A stretch of DNA of 56,000 nt, taken from assembly GCF_964340395.1 (NCBI RefSeq), contig NC_135557.1, positions 21,585,225 through 21,641,224 of the forward strand, in the 5' to 3' direction. The translations under genes were made by a program, and so were the position numbers. The notes under the pieces are model-generated. The model had not been told where the DNA came from. It made no database searches and saw nothing but the letters and a program-made list of their open reading frames with translations. Source of the DNA: Glandiceps talaboti. Taxonomy: Eukaryota; Hemichordata; Enteropneusta; Spengelidae. Shown here piece after piece: positions 1 through 14,400 of the stretch (the first letter of the stretch is position 1; each line of letters starts with the position of its first letter).

Positions 1-612
1 TACTACGTTGGAACCAGTGTGTCCATCCGTCTGTACGTCAGTGTGTATCCACCTGTATCACAGACATGAAATAGCCAATTCCAACGACACCTTCAACAAA
101 TGTCCGATGCTGTAGTCCTTACATGCACGTCACTTCGTTTCAATGGAGACCTTCGCGATAAGGGTTAAATGGCAGTCAATTTTGTAAAACAAACGTTTTG
201 CTCATTAACACTGGGAGATTAATAGATAATGACTTAAAGTTATGGTTTGATACCCATACTATCAATATCACATTTTCTAACGATACCACTATATTTGACC
301 TAGACCATCATGTCCAAGGTGAAATGGATACAGTGAGGTAATACTTAATATATATATCATACCCTAAACATCAGTCAACTGAAATGTTCGCCATTTCAAA
401 AATTGTCGTGTTAGCACGACATATTTGCTGTAAGAGCTTACGCATTCAATTGCTATTGGGAAGAAATGTTGCATTTAAATGAAATCGAAACGAAAAAGAA
501 CATTCAGTGTTGAAAATGAAGGTCAGACAATCGACAATTTTGCAACAACCACCTCTATTCGATGTCAAAAAGACATCAAATGCAATTGATGTAATACTGA
601 AATGATATGTAT
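1..612. other. No gene seen (left edge)
   Basis: AT-rich sequence with only short chance reading frames on both strands. I see no splice-flanked exon, RNA gene or recognisable repeat here. Confidence 0.5.
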
Positions 613-681
613 ACTGACATTCTGGCAACAATAATTCTGAATATGCTGAATGCGGTTAATTAATTCATTTGGGCTAGTATA
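613..681. repeat. 69-bp direct repeat, left copy (flanks LINE fragment)
   Basis: This segment, beginning actgacattctggcaac and ending gggctagtata, recurs at 994-1062 with about two mismatches. The two copies bracket a LINE endonuclease fragment. That layout fits an unusually long target-site duplication or a local tandem duplication. Confidence 0.8.
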
Positions 682-993
682 ACGATCGAGTCATTCGGTC
701 ATGTTAAGCTGATTAAAGGTGCCATATGGATGAGGATTAGGTATTTATTTAGGATTTTTTTCCTTTATAAGATCACACAACAAACATACACATTTATAGA
801 ATTTATCAAGGACTCTCAAATGGCTATTGTAAATGGAAGGGTATATCCTCTCAATGAGAACTTTACATCTATTTCACATCGTGGAAAGTCTGTGTGGTCT
901 ATTACATTGTATTACCATGTTGTTATATTGATCTTTGCCTAAAATTTAATGTCCAACAAGTCACTTTGATAGTTTTATTTGATTTAGATTGTT
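682..993 (+). mobile_element. LINE endonuclease-domain fragment (copy 1)
   Basis: About 305 bp closely matching 2224-2535, where the same sequence runs on into the rest of a decayed LINE. One frame reads MAIVNGRV followed by SISHRGKSV, which resembles the late part of a LINE apurinic-type endonuclease. The next frame continues with LPCCYIDLCLKFNVQQ, so at least one frameshift is present. Both ends are truncated: there is no 5' UTR, RT or tail. It is a dead fragment. The LINE assignment comes from the contiguous copy 2 and motif recall. Confidence 0.7.
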
Positions 994-1062
994 ACTGACA
1001 TTCTGGCAACACTAATTCTGAATACGCTGAATGCGGTTAATTAATTCATTTGGGCTAGTATA
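994..1062. repeat. 69-bp direct repeat, right copy
   Basis: Near-identical to 613-681 (differences such as acaataa/acactaa and atatgctg/atacgctg). It lies directly after the LINE fragment at 682-993. Confidence 0.8.
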
Positions 1063-1648
1063 GAAGAGTAATCTGTGCATGGGTGAGTGTTTATTCAGTG
1101 TAATAATCTCCCAGAAGCTCGAAGATAAACCATAAAACTGCAGCTGTTGGTGTAACCGGTTCTCTGAGAATGATAAGATTAGGGCTGTTTTAATTTAGAC
1201 ATCACAGAGAATTACACGGATTAGTGCAGGATATGACGAAGGCATGAATCAAATTCTCATTAGCGGATCTTGATGAATTGTCGAAAAAGTGTAATACTGT
1301 GTAAGTGGAAAACATCTGAACGGCAGATCTGACCAACTTGGGATGTCATTGTCAGGACAGGCTCAAGAATAACAATGAATCGTTTGGACTGACGATCAAT
1401 GGGAATCAAGTAATCGTGTACATCCAGTTCTCAATTTAATAAATAAACTCAACCTGTTTGAATAGTACATATTAAATCATTGTCTCAAGTGTGTTAGATA
1501 ATATAAGTCTTATTTACACTATATATTAGTAAAAAGACATATGTTGGCAGCAGAAGCAAAAGAAGGTAAGCGAAATGAAAATAACACGCTGTTACGAAAA
1601 CACGTGAAGAGGATATAGACCAGTATCCCATTTACTGTGGTAAAAAAA
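1063..1648. other. No gene seen
   Basis: AT-rich, non-repetitive DNA without a supported exon or element. Confidence 0.4.
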
Positions 1649-1677
1649 CAGCAGCAGCAGGCAGAGGCAGCAGCAGA

Positions 1678-1738
<61 letters not shown>

Positions 1739-1776
1739 CAACAACAACAACACAACAACAACAACAACAACAACAA
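1649..1776. repeat. (CAG)n/(CAA)n compound microsatellite
   Basis: CAG triplets (interrupted by GCAGAGG and GAAG) pass directly into CAA triplets with a few CACAA interruptions. Both triplets would encode Gln in one frame, but no exon structure surrounds them. The A/V/C-rich minus-strand frame is a shadow of the repeat. Confidence 0.95.
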
Positions 1777-2223
1777 CGCAATATCAACAACTTTGTATCA
1801 TCGTTAACTTATTTACAGTAAATGAGCAGCTACATTATTCCGAAAAAATGACAACATGTTAATAGGTACTCCTTCTTTCTCTTCGCAATGGAAATAATTT
1901 TATATGTTATAACTAATTATGCCAGATATGAAGGTCTAATTATGCCAGAAATGAAGGGTTTTCAGTAAAATATAGCAAAACTATACTCACCTATTGTTGT
2001 CGACATGTTCATACCATTTGAGTTACAGGTTGGTAAATGATGGTTGTAGCCACTAGGAGATGTTTTGTGCCTGTGTGCTGGCTTGGTAATAAGATTGAAA
2101 TTCCATACATATACATATACATATACTATTAATTACGAATTACCAATAACTGTAACGGTATGATTATAACTAATATACCATAATATTCTTATATTTCTTT
2201 GTGACAAACTGTCACTTATTCTC
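1777..2223. other. No gene seen
   Basis: AT-rich sequence with a short (catata)n patch near 2105-2125. It abuts the start of the decayed LINE. Nothing else is recognised. Confidence 0.4.
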
Positions 2224-4640
2224 AACGATCGAGTCATTCGGTCATGTTAAGCTGATTAAAGGTGCCATATGGATGAGGATTGGGTATTTATTTTGGATTA
2301 TTTTACTTTATAAGATCACACAACAAACATACACGGAGAGACATTTACAGAATTTATCAAGGACTCTCAAATGGCTATTGTAAATGGAAGAGTATATCCT
2401 CTCACTGAGAACTTTACATCTATTTCACATCGGGAAAAGTCTATGTGGTCTATTACATTGTATTGCCATGTTGTTATATTGATCTCTGCCTAAAATTTAA
2501 TGTCCAACAAGTCACTTTGATAGTTTTATTTGATGTACATTGGCGAGTGTACTATATCTGACCACTCAGTGCTGACCATTACATGTGGAACAAAGGATAT
2601 AGAACATAATAGAACAAATGATACTCCCTCCAAAACAAATATAGGAAAGAACAGAAAGTATGAAGTAACAAATTCCCAGTCAGTTCTTACAAAGTAAAAT
2701 ATCTAGAAATGCTATTATTGAGAACAGAGGTTATATTGAAATTTGTCATAATAATCAACAGATGGTAGATGATATTTATGGAAAATTGTGTGAGTGTATA
2801 TTTACCGAAATGGATTCTCAGTTGCAGTACACTGATGTAACAGTGTCTTCCAACAAACTCAAATCATACAAATCCTTTTGAACTCAAGAATTGACCGAAC
2901 ATTGGCAGAATATGAAACAAAGAAAAACAGTTTAATTCTGAAATGTAAAGATACCAAGTGTCATAACTCAACTCTCAAACTTACTTTCAGAAATGCACAA
3001 TATACTTGTGAGTGTATAGAAAGGCTAAAAGACTTTATCAGAGACGTGACAGATTATGTTAGATATTGAGAGGCTAAACACATAGAACCCAACTGAGTTT
3101 TGGAACCATATTAATAAACTTGGCCCAAAGAATAATAATGACATCCCTTGGGAAGTGTTTGGGGAAAATAACAGTATAATACTTTGTTACTCCTGTATTA
3201 CATAAATGGAAATCTGACCTTGAAGAGCTCTATAACCTTTCTACAGTTGAGGAAGAAGTTGATGTTGATGATGGGTTTTATTATCATGTTTTAGAAGTTT
3301 AAGCACAACTTGAGACACTGTTGACATAGGAAAATCGTAATGTTTTCCTGAATCTCGGTATTTCAACTCAGGAAATAATTAAAGTTGTAAATCATTCAAA
3401 ATTCAAGAAATCAGTATAAATTAGCTTATGAGGTTTTTAAGAATACAAATGCATTCAATCTACTTCATATGCTTTTTGCAACTATACTTTTCTTTTGGGA
3501 GAGTACCATCCGTGTAATCCATAATAAAACTAATACCTAAAAGTGTGCTTAATGATCCTCGGGTACCTCTAAATTACAGGGGTACCAGTTTTCTCTCAAC
3601 TGTAAGTAAATGATACTCTATATGTTTGAATAATAGACTGGTTCAATACATAGCCTCTGAAAATATTACAGTAGATGAACACAGTGGTTTTAGGAAGGCA
3701 AGAGACTGTATTAATCGTATATATACATGTTAATTCTACAATAATTGTAAGAAATAGAAAAGCAAAGGGTTTACCCACCTTTGCAGAATTTGGTGAAATG
3801 AAAAAAAAGGCTTTTGATTGGGTGAATAGAGATATGATTTTCTTTAAACTACTTCAAAGTGGTATCAATGGGAAATTTAAATTTTACAATGCTGTTAAGA
3901 GTTTGTATGAAAATCCAACTTCGAATGTAAATATCAGTGGTTCATTCTCACCATGGTTTTCTACTAATTCTTAGACAAGGAGATGTATTGCCCCCTACCC
4001 ATTTTGCTGTGTATTTAAATGATCTTGCCAAAGAAATTATAAATATTCATCTAGGTATCCCAGCAGGTGACCACGAAGTTAGTATTCTGTTAACGGCTGA
4101 TGATATCGCCATTTTAGTTGAAAGCGAGGAAAACCTCCAAAAACGTATCGACTATCTAGAAAATTGGTGCAAAAGATGGCGTATGGTTATCAATCAAACC
4201 AAAACACAAATTATTCATTTTAAAATACAAAGAGAGCCAGCTATATCTTCAGGTATGCACGTCAAAATATAAATACAGTTTCAAAGTACAAATACGTTGG
4301 GGTTCTTCTGGGCGAATTTCGAACGTCTGACCACTTATATATTATGTAATGCTGCAGGGGCAGTGATTTCAATAATACATAGATTTAGGGATTTTCGTTA
4401 TAACACTTATACCACACTTTTTAACTCATGCGTTGTACCAATTCTGGACTACTGTGCTCCATAATGGCTCAATTTAGACTGGGCATATTCCCACTTGCAA
4501 TAGGTTGATTTTGTGGGCTTGAAGTCGAAGACAGGAAATGTGTCTTCTGTCAAAATTCACCAGAGGATGAAGCATTCTTTATGTTTAGTTTATAAAGTGA
4601 TCTAAGGAAAGCATTTCTCGATAAAATAATAACTCTAACA
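2224..4640 (+). mobile_element. Decayed LINE (endonuclease tail, linker, reverse transcriptase, C-terminus)
   Basis: Non-LTR retrotransposon relic broken by many stops and frameshifts. In order along the + strand: the endonuclease end with GECTISDHSVL near 2548-2580 (SDH is the classic endonuclease motif); a linker reading FWNHINKLGPK near 3100-3125 and KWKSDLEELYN near 3205-3235; the start of RT with IPKSVLNDPRVPLNYRG near 3533-3585; QYIASENITVDEHSGFRKA near 3640-3700; FDWVNRD near 3813-3833; RQGDVLPPTHFAVYLNDLA near 3972-4028; and the catalytic box reading TADDIAILVES near 4093-4125, where the aromatic residue usual before ADD is Thr. A C-terminal stretch with PILDYCAP lies near 4437-4460 and a cysteine-containing tail near 4520-4560. 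The family is CR1/Jockey-like in style; the exact clade is not resolved. It cannot make a working product. Confidence 0.9.
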
Positions 4641-6770
<2,130 letters not shown>

Positions 6771-6771
6771 C

Positions 6772-6777
6772 TTTATT
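6772..6777 (-). terminator. Candidate poly(A) signal of the three-module secreted protein gene
   Basis: TTTATT on the + strand is AATAAA on the minus strand. It lies about 260 bp beyond the stop codon at 7038, a normal 3' UTR distance. Position is the only support. Confidence 0.45.
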
Positions 6778-7037
6778 TCAGGGAAAGAGTTCCTTAGGCA
6801 CATTCTACAAAAAACCATAGTGCTGCATTAACTGATCATTAGTATGAAATTTGCTTCAATTGATTCTTGTAATTGGCAACAGTAAGACTATGATCAATAA
6901 TTGTCATATGATGATGACGATGGTCAGTCAGTGCATCACTTTAACTGCGTTAGTCAATTTTGTAGTTTTTATATCTAGAGTCGTAATTTTCAACCGCATC
7001 TACTTAACAACTAAGGAAATGGTCAAACTACCCACCT

Positions 7038-7265
7038 CTATATATAATTGGCCCTCAGTGAATACACTCTATCGGGTCCCCATGTTATCGGTGCGTCAAC
7101 ACTGAACGTCTCTCCAACCTTGGGGTCAAGGCCATACTTGAAGCATTGGTGTTGAGTTGAGGAGGATTGGGTCTCAAATTTGATGACACCTTTACCTGGA
7201 TTATGCCAACCAATCAAATCACCAGCCTCCACACAGAAACGATCTTCATCTGAGCAAAGTTCGAT
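7038..7265 (-). CDS. Secreted three-module protein, exon 10 (module 3, part c, stop)
   Basis: Acceptor atttacatag. Encodes [53 protein letters not shown] and a TAG stop. The opening part has two cysteines absent from modules 1 and 2. A GTGGGT just past the stop sits where the other modules have their donor, so this exon may once have been internal. Confidence 0.92.
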   Translation of the reverse strand: MELCSDEDRFCVEAGDLIGWHNPGKGVIKFETQSSSTQHQCFKYGLDPKVGETFSVDAPITWGPDRVYSLRANYI

Positions 7266-10200
7266 CTATGTAAATAAGCGTGAGAAATGATATCGTCATA
7301 TATTAACGTAAAACACACATATCAGTGTATTATGATGGTAATTTCACTAACTCATATCATGATTATACATGCTAAAGTGCTTCGAATATAGAAAGCAAAA
7401 AGAGCTTTAAAAAATTCATATTTATATACCACAGTGTTCATGAAATCGTACACTTTATTAGCAATGGCTTGAGCAATATATTTGATTATTGTTTTCTTTG
7501 TTTCGTTCCCTCCCTCCCAAAGTGCATAGCCAAACGTATTGTGCTATGCGACGGTTATAATATAACGTAGAAGTTAGGTAGGTTAGCTGTAAATGCAGTA
7601 GCTGTGTTGTGTTGTGTTGTGTTGTGTTGTGTTGTGTTGTGTTGTGTTTTGTTGTGTTGTGTTGTGTTGCGTTGCGTTGCGTTGTGTTGTGTTGTGTTGC
7701 GCTGTGTTGTGTTGTGTTGTGTTGTGTTGTGTTGTGTTGTGTTGCGCTGTTTTGTGTGTATGTGTGTAAGGGTCACCCTATTTTTTCTGTTTCCAATTAC
7801 CCGACCCAAATTTTCAGAATAAACTAGTTTCTAGACTGTCGATGTCATCCACATTCATGGAGGCGATGACAACACAAACAGAGCATTTTTTCGAGACGGA
7901 AATCATTCAAGTTGGGGGGGGGGGGGTCTGAAAACATGATAATTGTGTATAGAAGCTAGGAAAGGGCAGGTTAATAAGAATCCAATAAAAAAGAAGATTG
8001 TGAGGAGGAAAATGACATGCAAGATTGAGAGGAGGAAAATGACATGCAGAGAAATATGAAGAAGATGAATTTTTATTTCTTTACTTGTTCATTTAAAAAA
8101 TCGACCGACCAACCAATTGGAGCAATGAAAAAATAATGAGAAACATAAAAACTTAAAAACATCTCAAGAAGCTATTTAAAACCTAACCTGGACATAGGAA
8201 ATATATTAATATAGGTTGACAGTTTGGAGTGAATAGATGTAGGCAATTTATTCACACAGAATTGCCACAAGACATTGGATATGAATATAATTCACCCATC
8301 ATGTGGAGTCATGATGGGTGAATGGCTAGCGTGACCGACTTGGAATCTACAGGTTGCAGGTTCGAGCCCCGTCGCTGCCTGCTGTTTGTTTCTGAGTGGC
8401 TAAAGTCCTTGGGCAAGATTTGAACCACGGCTGTGCCTCAGTCAACCCTGTATAACTGGGAACCTGGTAGGATGTAGGTTGCAATGTGAAGGCTTTAATC
8501 CTATGCGCTTAAATGGCTGCAATGGATTGTATGCTCCCCGGGGAGTTGAGGAAGACTAAAGGGCCGTTGTGCCATTCTGATCCGAGCCAGGGGTAATAAT
8601 TGTAAAGCGCTTTGAGCACGGAGTGGGAAAGCGCTATATAAGAAACCAACATTATTATTATTATTATTATTATTAATATAATCAATATTAATTACCAGAA
8701 TGTAAGCAATATCAAAAGAATCACTACTCATGCGTTCATGGTTGCACGTTACTACACAATCGTTAACATAATGAACAATAGCCTAGATAAAAGGTTCTTG
8801 AAACGTTTCAGTTCAAACTGATTAACATATGTAATTTCAAACTTACCGAAATGTAGCCTAAATTACTATCATCCACTACGACCTCAGTTTGTCCAACCAA
8901 TTCCATTGTACAACTTCCCTCACTTGCTGGACGCCATACTTGGAGATAAACAGTCCCTTTGCCACCGGCATATAATTCCCACCCGGTTATTACACCTATG
9001 AAAGAAAACGCACAGAGTTTTAGTATGGTTTTTATTGTCATCAGAATGAATATATCATACTTTTACATCTTATGCTCACACGTCAACAGTTAGGCTATTT
9101 TAGACAGAAATGGTGTGCAAATGAACAATGTATAGTATTGAAGCGAGCTTGTAGGTGTACCTTGAGCAATCTATCAAAACAGACCATTTTCTACGGTACC
9201 TATGAATTATGGGTAATACTGACAAGTTTGGCGTTCGACAGCCGCGCTGTCTAATTGAACCTCAGGCCACTATTCGTTGGTGGTCTGTGCTTGAACGTAA
9301 ATAAACCAATGCTGTTGCGCGATAGTTTGTTCTCATGTCATATTATCAGTACCGGACACATCCCTAAAGGGATGTGCTACCTCTGGACTGTGATGTTTAG
9401 TTATCAAATCACTCCAAAAGTTGCCACATGAAAACTTGTATCTCTTCCTTTTGAAAAAAAATAAAGTAATCTGGGATTCGCTATATTGTTCCTTAAAGAA
9501 TCTGGTTCAAGGAAATCGAGAATATTTAAGTTTTCCATATAGATAACACAATATTCTGTGGCGGCCATTTTTGATACCAATAGTCATTATTCTGACCTCG
9601 TTTTCACATTTTTACGGTGGTCTGACTTTCTTTTCATGATTTTAACTATGTAGGGGTTAGCACTTTCGTAAATTGATTCTTGGGATGTTCATTGTCAAGG
9701 CGCATACTAAGTTAACTTAGATTAGAATGGAAATGAACAAAGATTAAGGAAAGATTCATTAAATATTCAAAAGAAATGTTGATCTATTTATCATCTCTGG
9801 TCATCAATGATAATTTACTACATTGCAATTACATATTGCACTTAATTACGATTGTAATATGTCGCTACAGACATGCTCAATTCAAAAGCTAATGGTCAGT
9901 ATGGACTCACCATCGGTCGAAAAGGCAAGTCTTTTATCTACAAAAACTTGTCCGGATCCCGAGTCTACATAAGCACGGTTTTTAGGTTCAAATCCAATGC
10001 CAGCTATTTGAGAAAAAAATCAGCATCACAGATTATTCACAAGGAAAATAATATAGTGATAAGTGACAAATGAAATGGCAATCCGTCTTTTAATACTGTT
10101 GAGCTTGGTAGTTTCAGAAGAAATCTTGCTTAGTTTATTTTTCATAAAGGTTGGATTGGATATGAAAAGGACAATCTCCATGGTATTTGAAACAAATCTA

Positions 10201-11442
10201 TTTTGGGATAATGTGTTTATAATATAGTGTAAGCCCCATATTCGTATGTACAATGATCGACCAAACATAAAAACATGACTTTCACCAGTACAAACAAGTG
10301 TGCACAACATGAGTATTCGACCGTCTTGTTTTCATGTTATTGAATTTAGTTTCCGAAATAAAAAGCAAAAGGCTATTTTCATCCATGACTCTGTACTATT
10401 ATCTGCAAATTTGCGTACACGTGGTTATTTCTATACATAGCATTGCCAGGTTTTTATGCCGGCAATGCATACTCTGCACTGTGAGGTCGATATAATTTCG
10501 AATCAGGCAGCACGATGTTTTTTTTATGTCACACACATTTGTTGTTACAAATAGCATACTACACTGATAGCGTGCAAACCATATAGAATCACAATTCTTT
10601 TCTCACGGTGAATAACAATTACAAATCAAAATCTCTGTCAGATGAAAAATGAATAACAAAACAGAAAACTATTTCTTTGTGTTGGCAGTGAGATATCAAA
10701 ACCAAGAAATGAAATAAAAATGTGCCAATGGAATGAAACACAAGGTGACAGGAACACAAGGGATGTTTTTTAATGAAATAATGTCGAATTCAATTCTCTT
10801 TTACTTTAATGTATTCTTTTACCTTTGTGTATACACATGTACAAACGAAAAGCATTATCTTCCATTATCAAAAATGGATTTATTTACAGATATGTAATAT
10901 ATTAGTCTTCCCCTGTTCATATATTTATTGTTCCGTGTATGGTTTAACCCTGTTTCATGTATGAGTAAAAAATGAACGAGAATATATATTTGTTTACTCA
11001 CTATCGTAACGGGCAGCCAGTGAATACACTCTATCGGGTCCCCATGTTATCGGTGCGTCTATACTGAACGTCTCTCCAACCTTGGGGTCAAGGCCGTACT
11101 TGAAGCATTGGTGTTGAGTGGAGGAGGATTGGGTCTCAAATTTGATAACACCTTTACCTGGATTATGCCAACCAATCAAATCACCAGACTCAGCTCTGAT
11201 ACGCTCACCAGGGTCGAGATCAACCTGTACAAAACGAAAATATGCTACATTCTCATGCTTTCATTGACATAGTCAAATATCTTCTCTAATACTACAATAC
11301 AGAGATACTATATTATACATATATATCTGTGTGTGTGTGTCTTGCTGCATATCTGTCTGTCTGTCTGTCTGTCTGTCTGTATGTCTGTCTGCCTGCCTAT
11401 CTGTCTGTCTGTCTGTCTATCCATCTGTCTGTCGGTCTGTCG

Positions 11443-11474
<32 letters not shown>

Positions 11475-14400
11475 ATCTATCTGTCTGTCTGTCTGTGATA
11501 ACGATAATAACATCTCAAACTTACTGAGATGTAGCCTAAATTACTATCATCTACTGTCACCATGGTTTGTCCAACTAATTCCATTGTGCAACTTCCCACA
11601 CTTTCAGGACGCCATACTTGGAGATAAATAGTCCCTTTGCCACCAGCATATAAATTCCATCCTGTTACTTCGCCTATCACAAAAAACCCACAGGGTTTTA
11701 GCATGGTTTACATTAATTATAATCAGAAAGGCATATGTCTTAAGATTACACCCATATACACATATTATGTAAAGGTTGGGCGGTTTTTGCAGGAGCAATG
11801 TAATTAAACAACAATATTATAAAAGCCTGTAATGCAGAATTGGAAATTACAAAGACCGAAATAAAGTGGCCAAATGGATAATAATTGGACATTCATTTTA
11901 GATTTGGATTAATAAAACAATTTTACCATGTTTTTCAAAAAGCGTGAAACAGCCTCGACCAATAGTGTGTTTATATGTCGATAACTTGCAAAATCAAAAA
12001 AAGTGTGTCAAACGTTTCTTAGTGTACATAAACTAACAAACATCTTAGAGAATTTATTGTTCAACTGCCATCAATTTATGGACATATCAATCCACCAGTT
12101 TGGAGGGGGACATTAAAGTTGAATAAATAAATAATTGCGTGATCAAGGAACGTAGTAGACGGATCGAAATGTCATTTTCATTTGCAATTTAACATTCCAA
12201 AGTAATCGTGTTGTACTGTCCAACAAACAACTTACAAGAATTTGTTTTGCTACTTATCAAGTTTCAAACACGAACTTGGTGTGTTGTTTCAGATTGTTTT
12301 TTTTTCAAGTAGAAAAAATATAGCATAATTGTTTTATAAATTCGCAAAATTGATCCATCAACTATCACAATTATTTGAAACTTTGTGGTTATGACCAAAT
12401 CATCAGAAAATAATGTTCATGCAAATACAATGCAATTGTTTCACATTGCAAGTGAAATTGGTATGGGCTATTATATAATATTTAAATCGACAGACAGCTA
12501 CGCATGTATATGAGATGAATTTAACATAATTTAAAATAAGGATGGACTCACCACTAGACGAAAAGGCAAGTCTTTTGTCAACAAACACTTGTCCGGATCC
12601 CGAGTCTACATACACACGGTTTTTAGGTTCAAATCCAATGCCAGCTATTTGAAAAAAAAAAGTCAAATCTGATTTGATATCACAATTTTTCTTTAAATGT
12701 TTTTATAAAAAAAAAATCAAATTCACTTCTTTTGTTTGTTTGTTTTCAGAATAGAAACAACCATAAAATGACATTTTCGTTGAATTAAAATATTGCAAAC
12801 AAGCATTTTTTACTAAAACGAATATGTCTATTCAAGCATTCTTCCCTCATAATAGTATTTCATATTTACTCACCCTCGTAAACGGCTGCCAGTGAGTACA
12901 CTCTATCAGGTCCCCATGTTATTGGACCGTTCACATCGTATGTCTGCCCAACAGTGTTGTCGAGGCCGTACTTGAAGCAATGGTTTTGAGTTGTGGAGGA
13001 TAAGTCGGTATCAAATGGGATGACGCCTGTACTTGGATTATGCCAGCCAATCAAATCACCAGCCTGAACTATAATATGCTCACTAGGGTTCAGATCAATC
13101 TATGTAAATTGACAATATGCTAATTTACACACTTTTATTGCAATAATTATTTTAGACTTCTATGTCAAGATACTTACTACACTATGTCATTTATTTTGGG
13201 GAGGTATACGAGATTTAAAGGTTGCTATGAAATACTATATTTTCGCTTAAAGTTTATTTTCACTGTTTTCGTTGGTGCGATTGTCCGGTAAAAAGAAAAT
13301 CCCTTTAAAATAATGTTTCTTCATAACCATGCTCACCTTTCTAAATTAGGGATAATTAGGTCAAGTAAATACAGACAATTTGTCTTTTCAGTGAAAATCA
13401 AATCTCTTGAAAATGAAGTATTTGACAATAGTTACCTACTCTTGTGTGCTGAACTATAATTTTCAGTATGAAAAGACAAACAAGAAATGGGTGTATTTCT
13501 AATTGCATAATTGTGTGCTTCCTCACCGTGATGTCGCCAACATTACTACTGTCAACGTTGAGCTCAGTTTGTCCGACTAATGTCAACCGACAGCTGCCCG
13601 CACTCTCAGGACGCCAAACCTGAAGAAACACCGTCAATTGAGCACGAGTGTATACTTTCCACCCAGTGACTACCCCTGAAAAAGACACAATCTCAACCGT
13701 GAATTTTTTTCACTTAATATTAAAAGATGAATACTATACACATATTGTTTATGTCTGACTATGAAGGCACTAGTTGATGTCTATTAACCCATGGTTTGTT
13801 ATATAGCAATTATTTCCCGAGGCTGGATATCAAAGGAAATAGTCGCTACATAACAACACGGTGGGTATGTGACGCTTCCTTGTGCCCGAATATGGGCAGG
13901 CAATAAGTCTTTCATAACGCATCACCTTCTCAGTCTAAAACAAATCCCTGAAGCCTCATGAATATTGCCCTAGGGAAATAGAGCGGCACTAGTGCCCTAT
14001 TATGCAAATTGAGGTTACTATGGGCCAATAGTTCTTACCACGTGATACGACCTAAGTATATCACTGAAGGCTATATGAAAACGATGTGTTATAATTTACA
14101 ATAGTCAATACATGCAGTGTGAAATAATCGTTGCTGTATACAGCGTGACAAAAACATAGTGGAAAGGTTGGACACAAACATGACAGACTGTGATGTCCAT
14201 TGTAATGCCTTCTTATTCATCTTGTGAAAACTTAAAAAGAAATAATGGCGTAATGTTAATAAAGACGAACAATAAACCTTTGAAACCATCACTAATAGGT
14301 TCTGTAAAACATAATGTTATATAAGAATGAAAACTAATCTCAAATAAAGTGGAATCAGTGTGTGCTTACCATTTTCGGGAAAAGCAATTCTTTTATCAAC

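Noticed and set aside
1519-1776. 85-codon minus-strand frame rich in Leu, Cys, Val and Ala
   Set aside because: Shadow of the CAG/CAA microsatellite.
7604-7827. Cysteine/valine/leucine-rich frames over the TTGTG repeat, and the Thr/Gln/His frame on the other strand
   Set aside because: Pentanucleotide repeats lack stops in some frames; these are shadows with no splice context.
8323-8369. A functional tRNA gene at the A/B boxes
   Set aside because: The head does not close into a tRNA cloverleaf and is followed by a SINE body and ATT tail.
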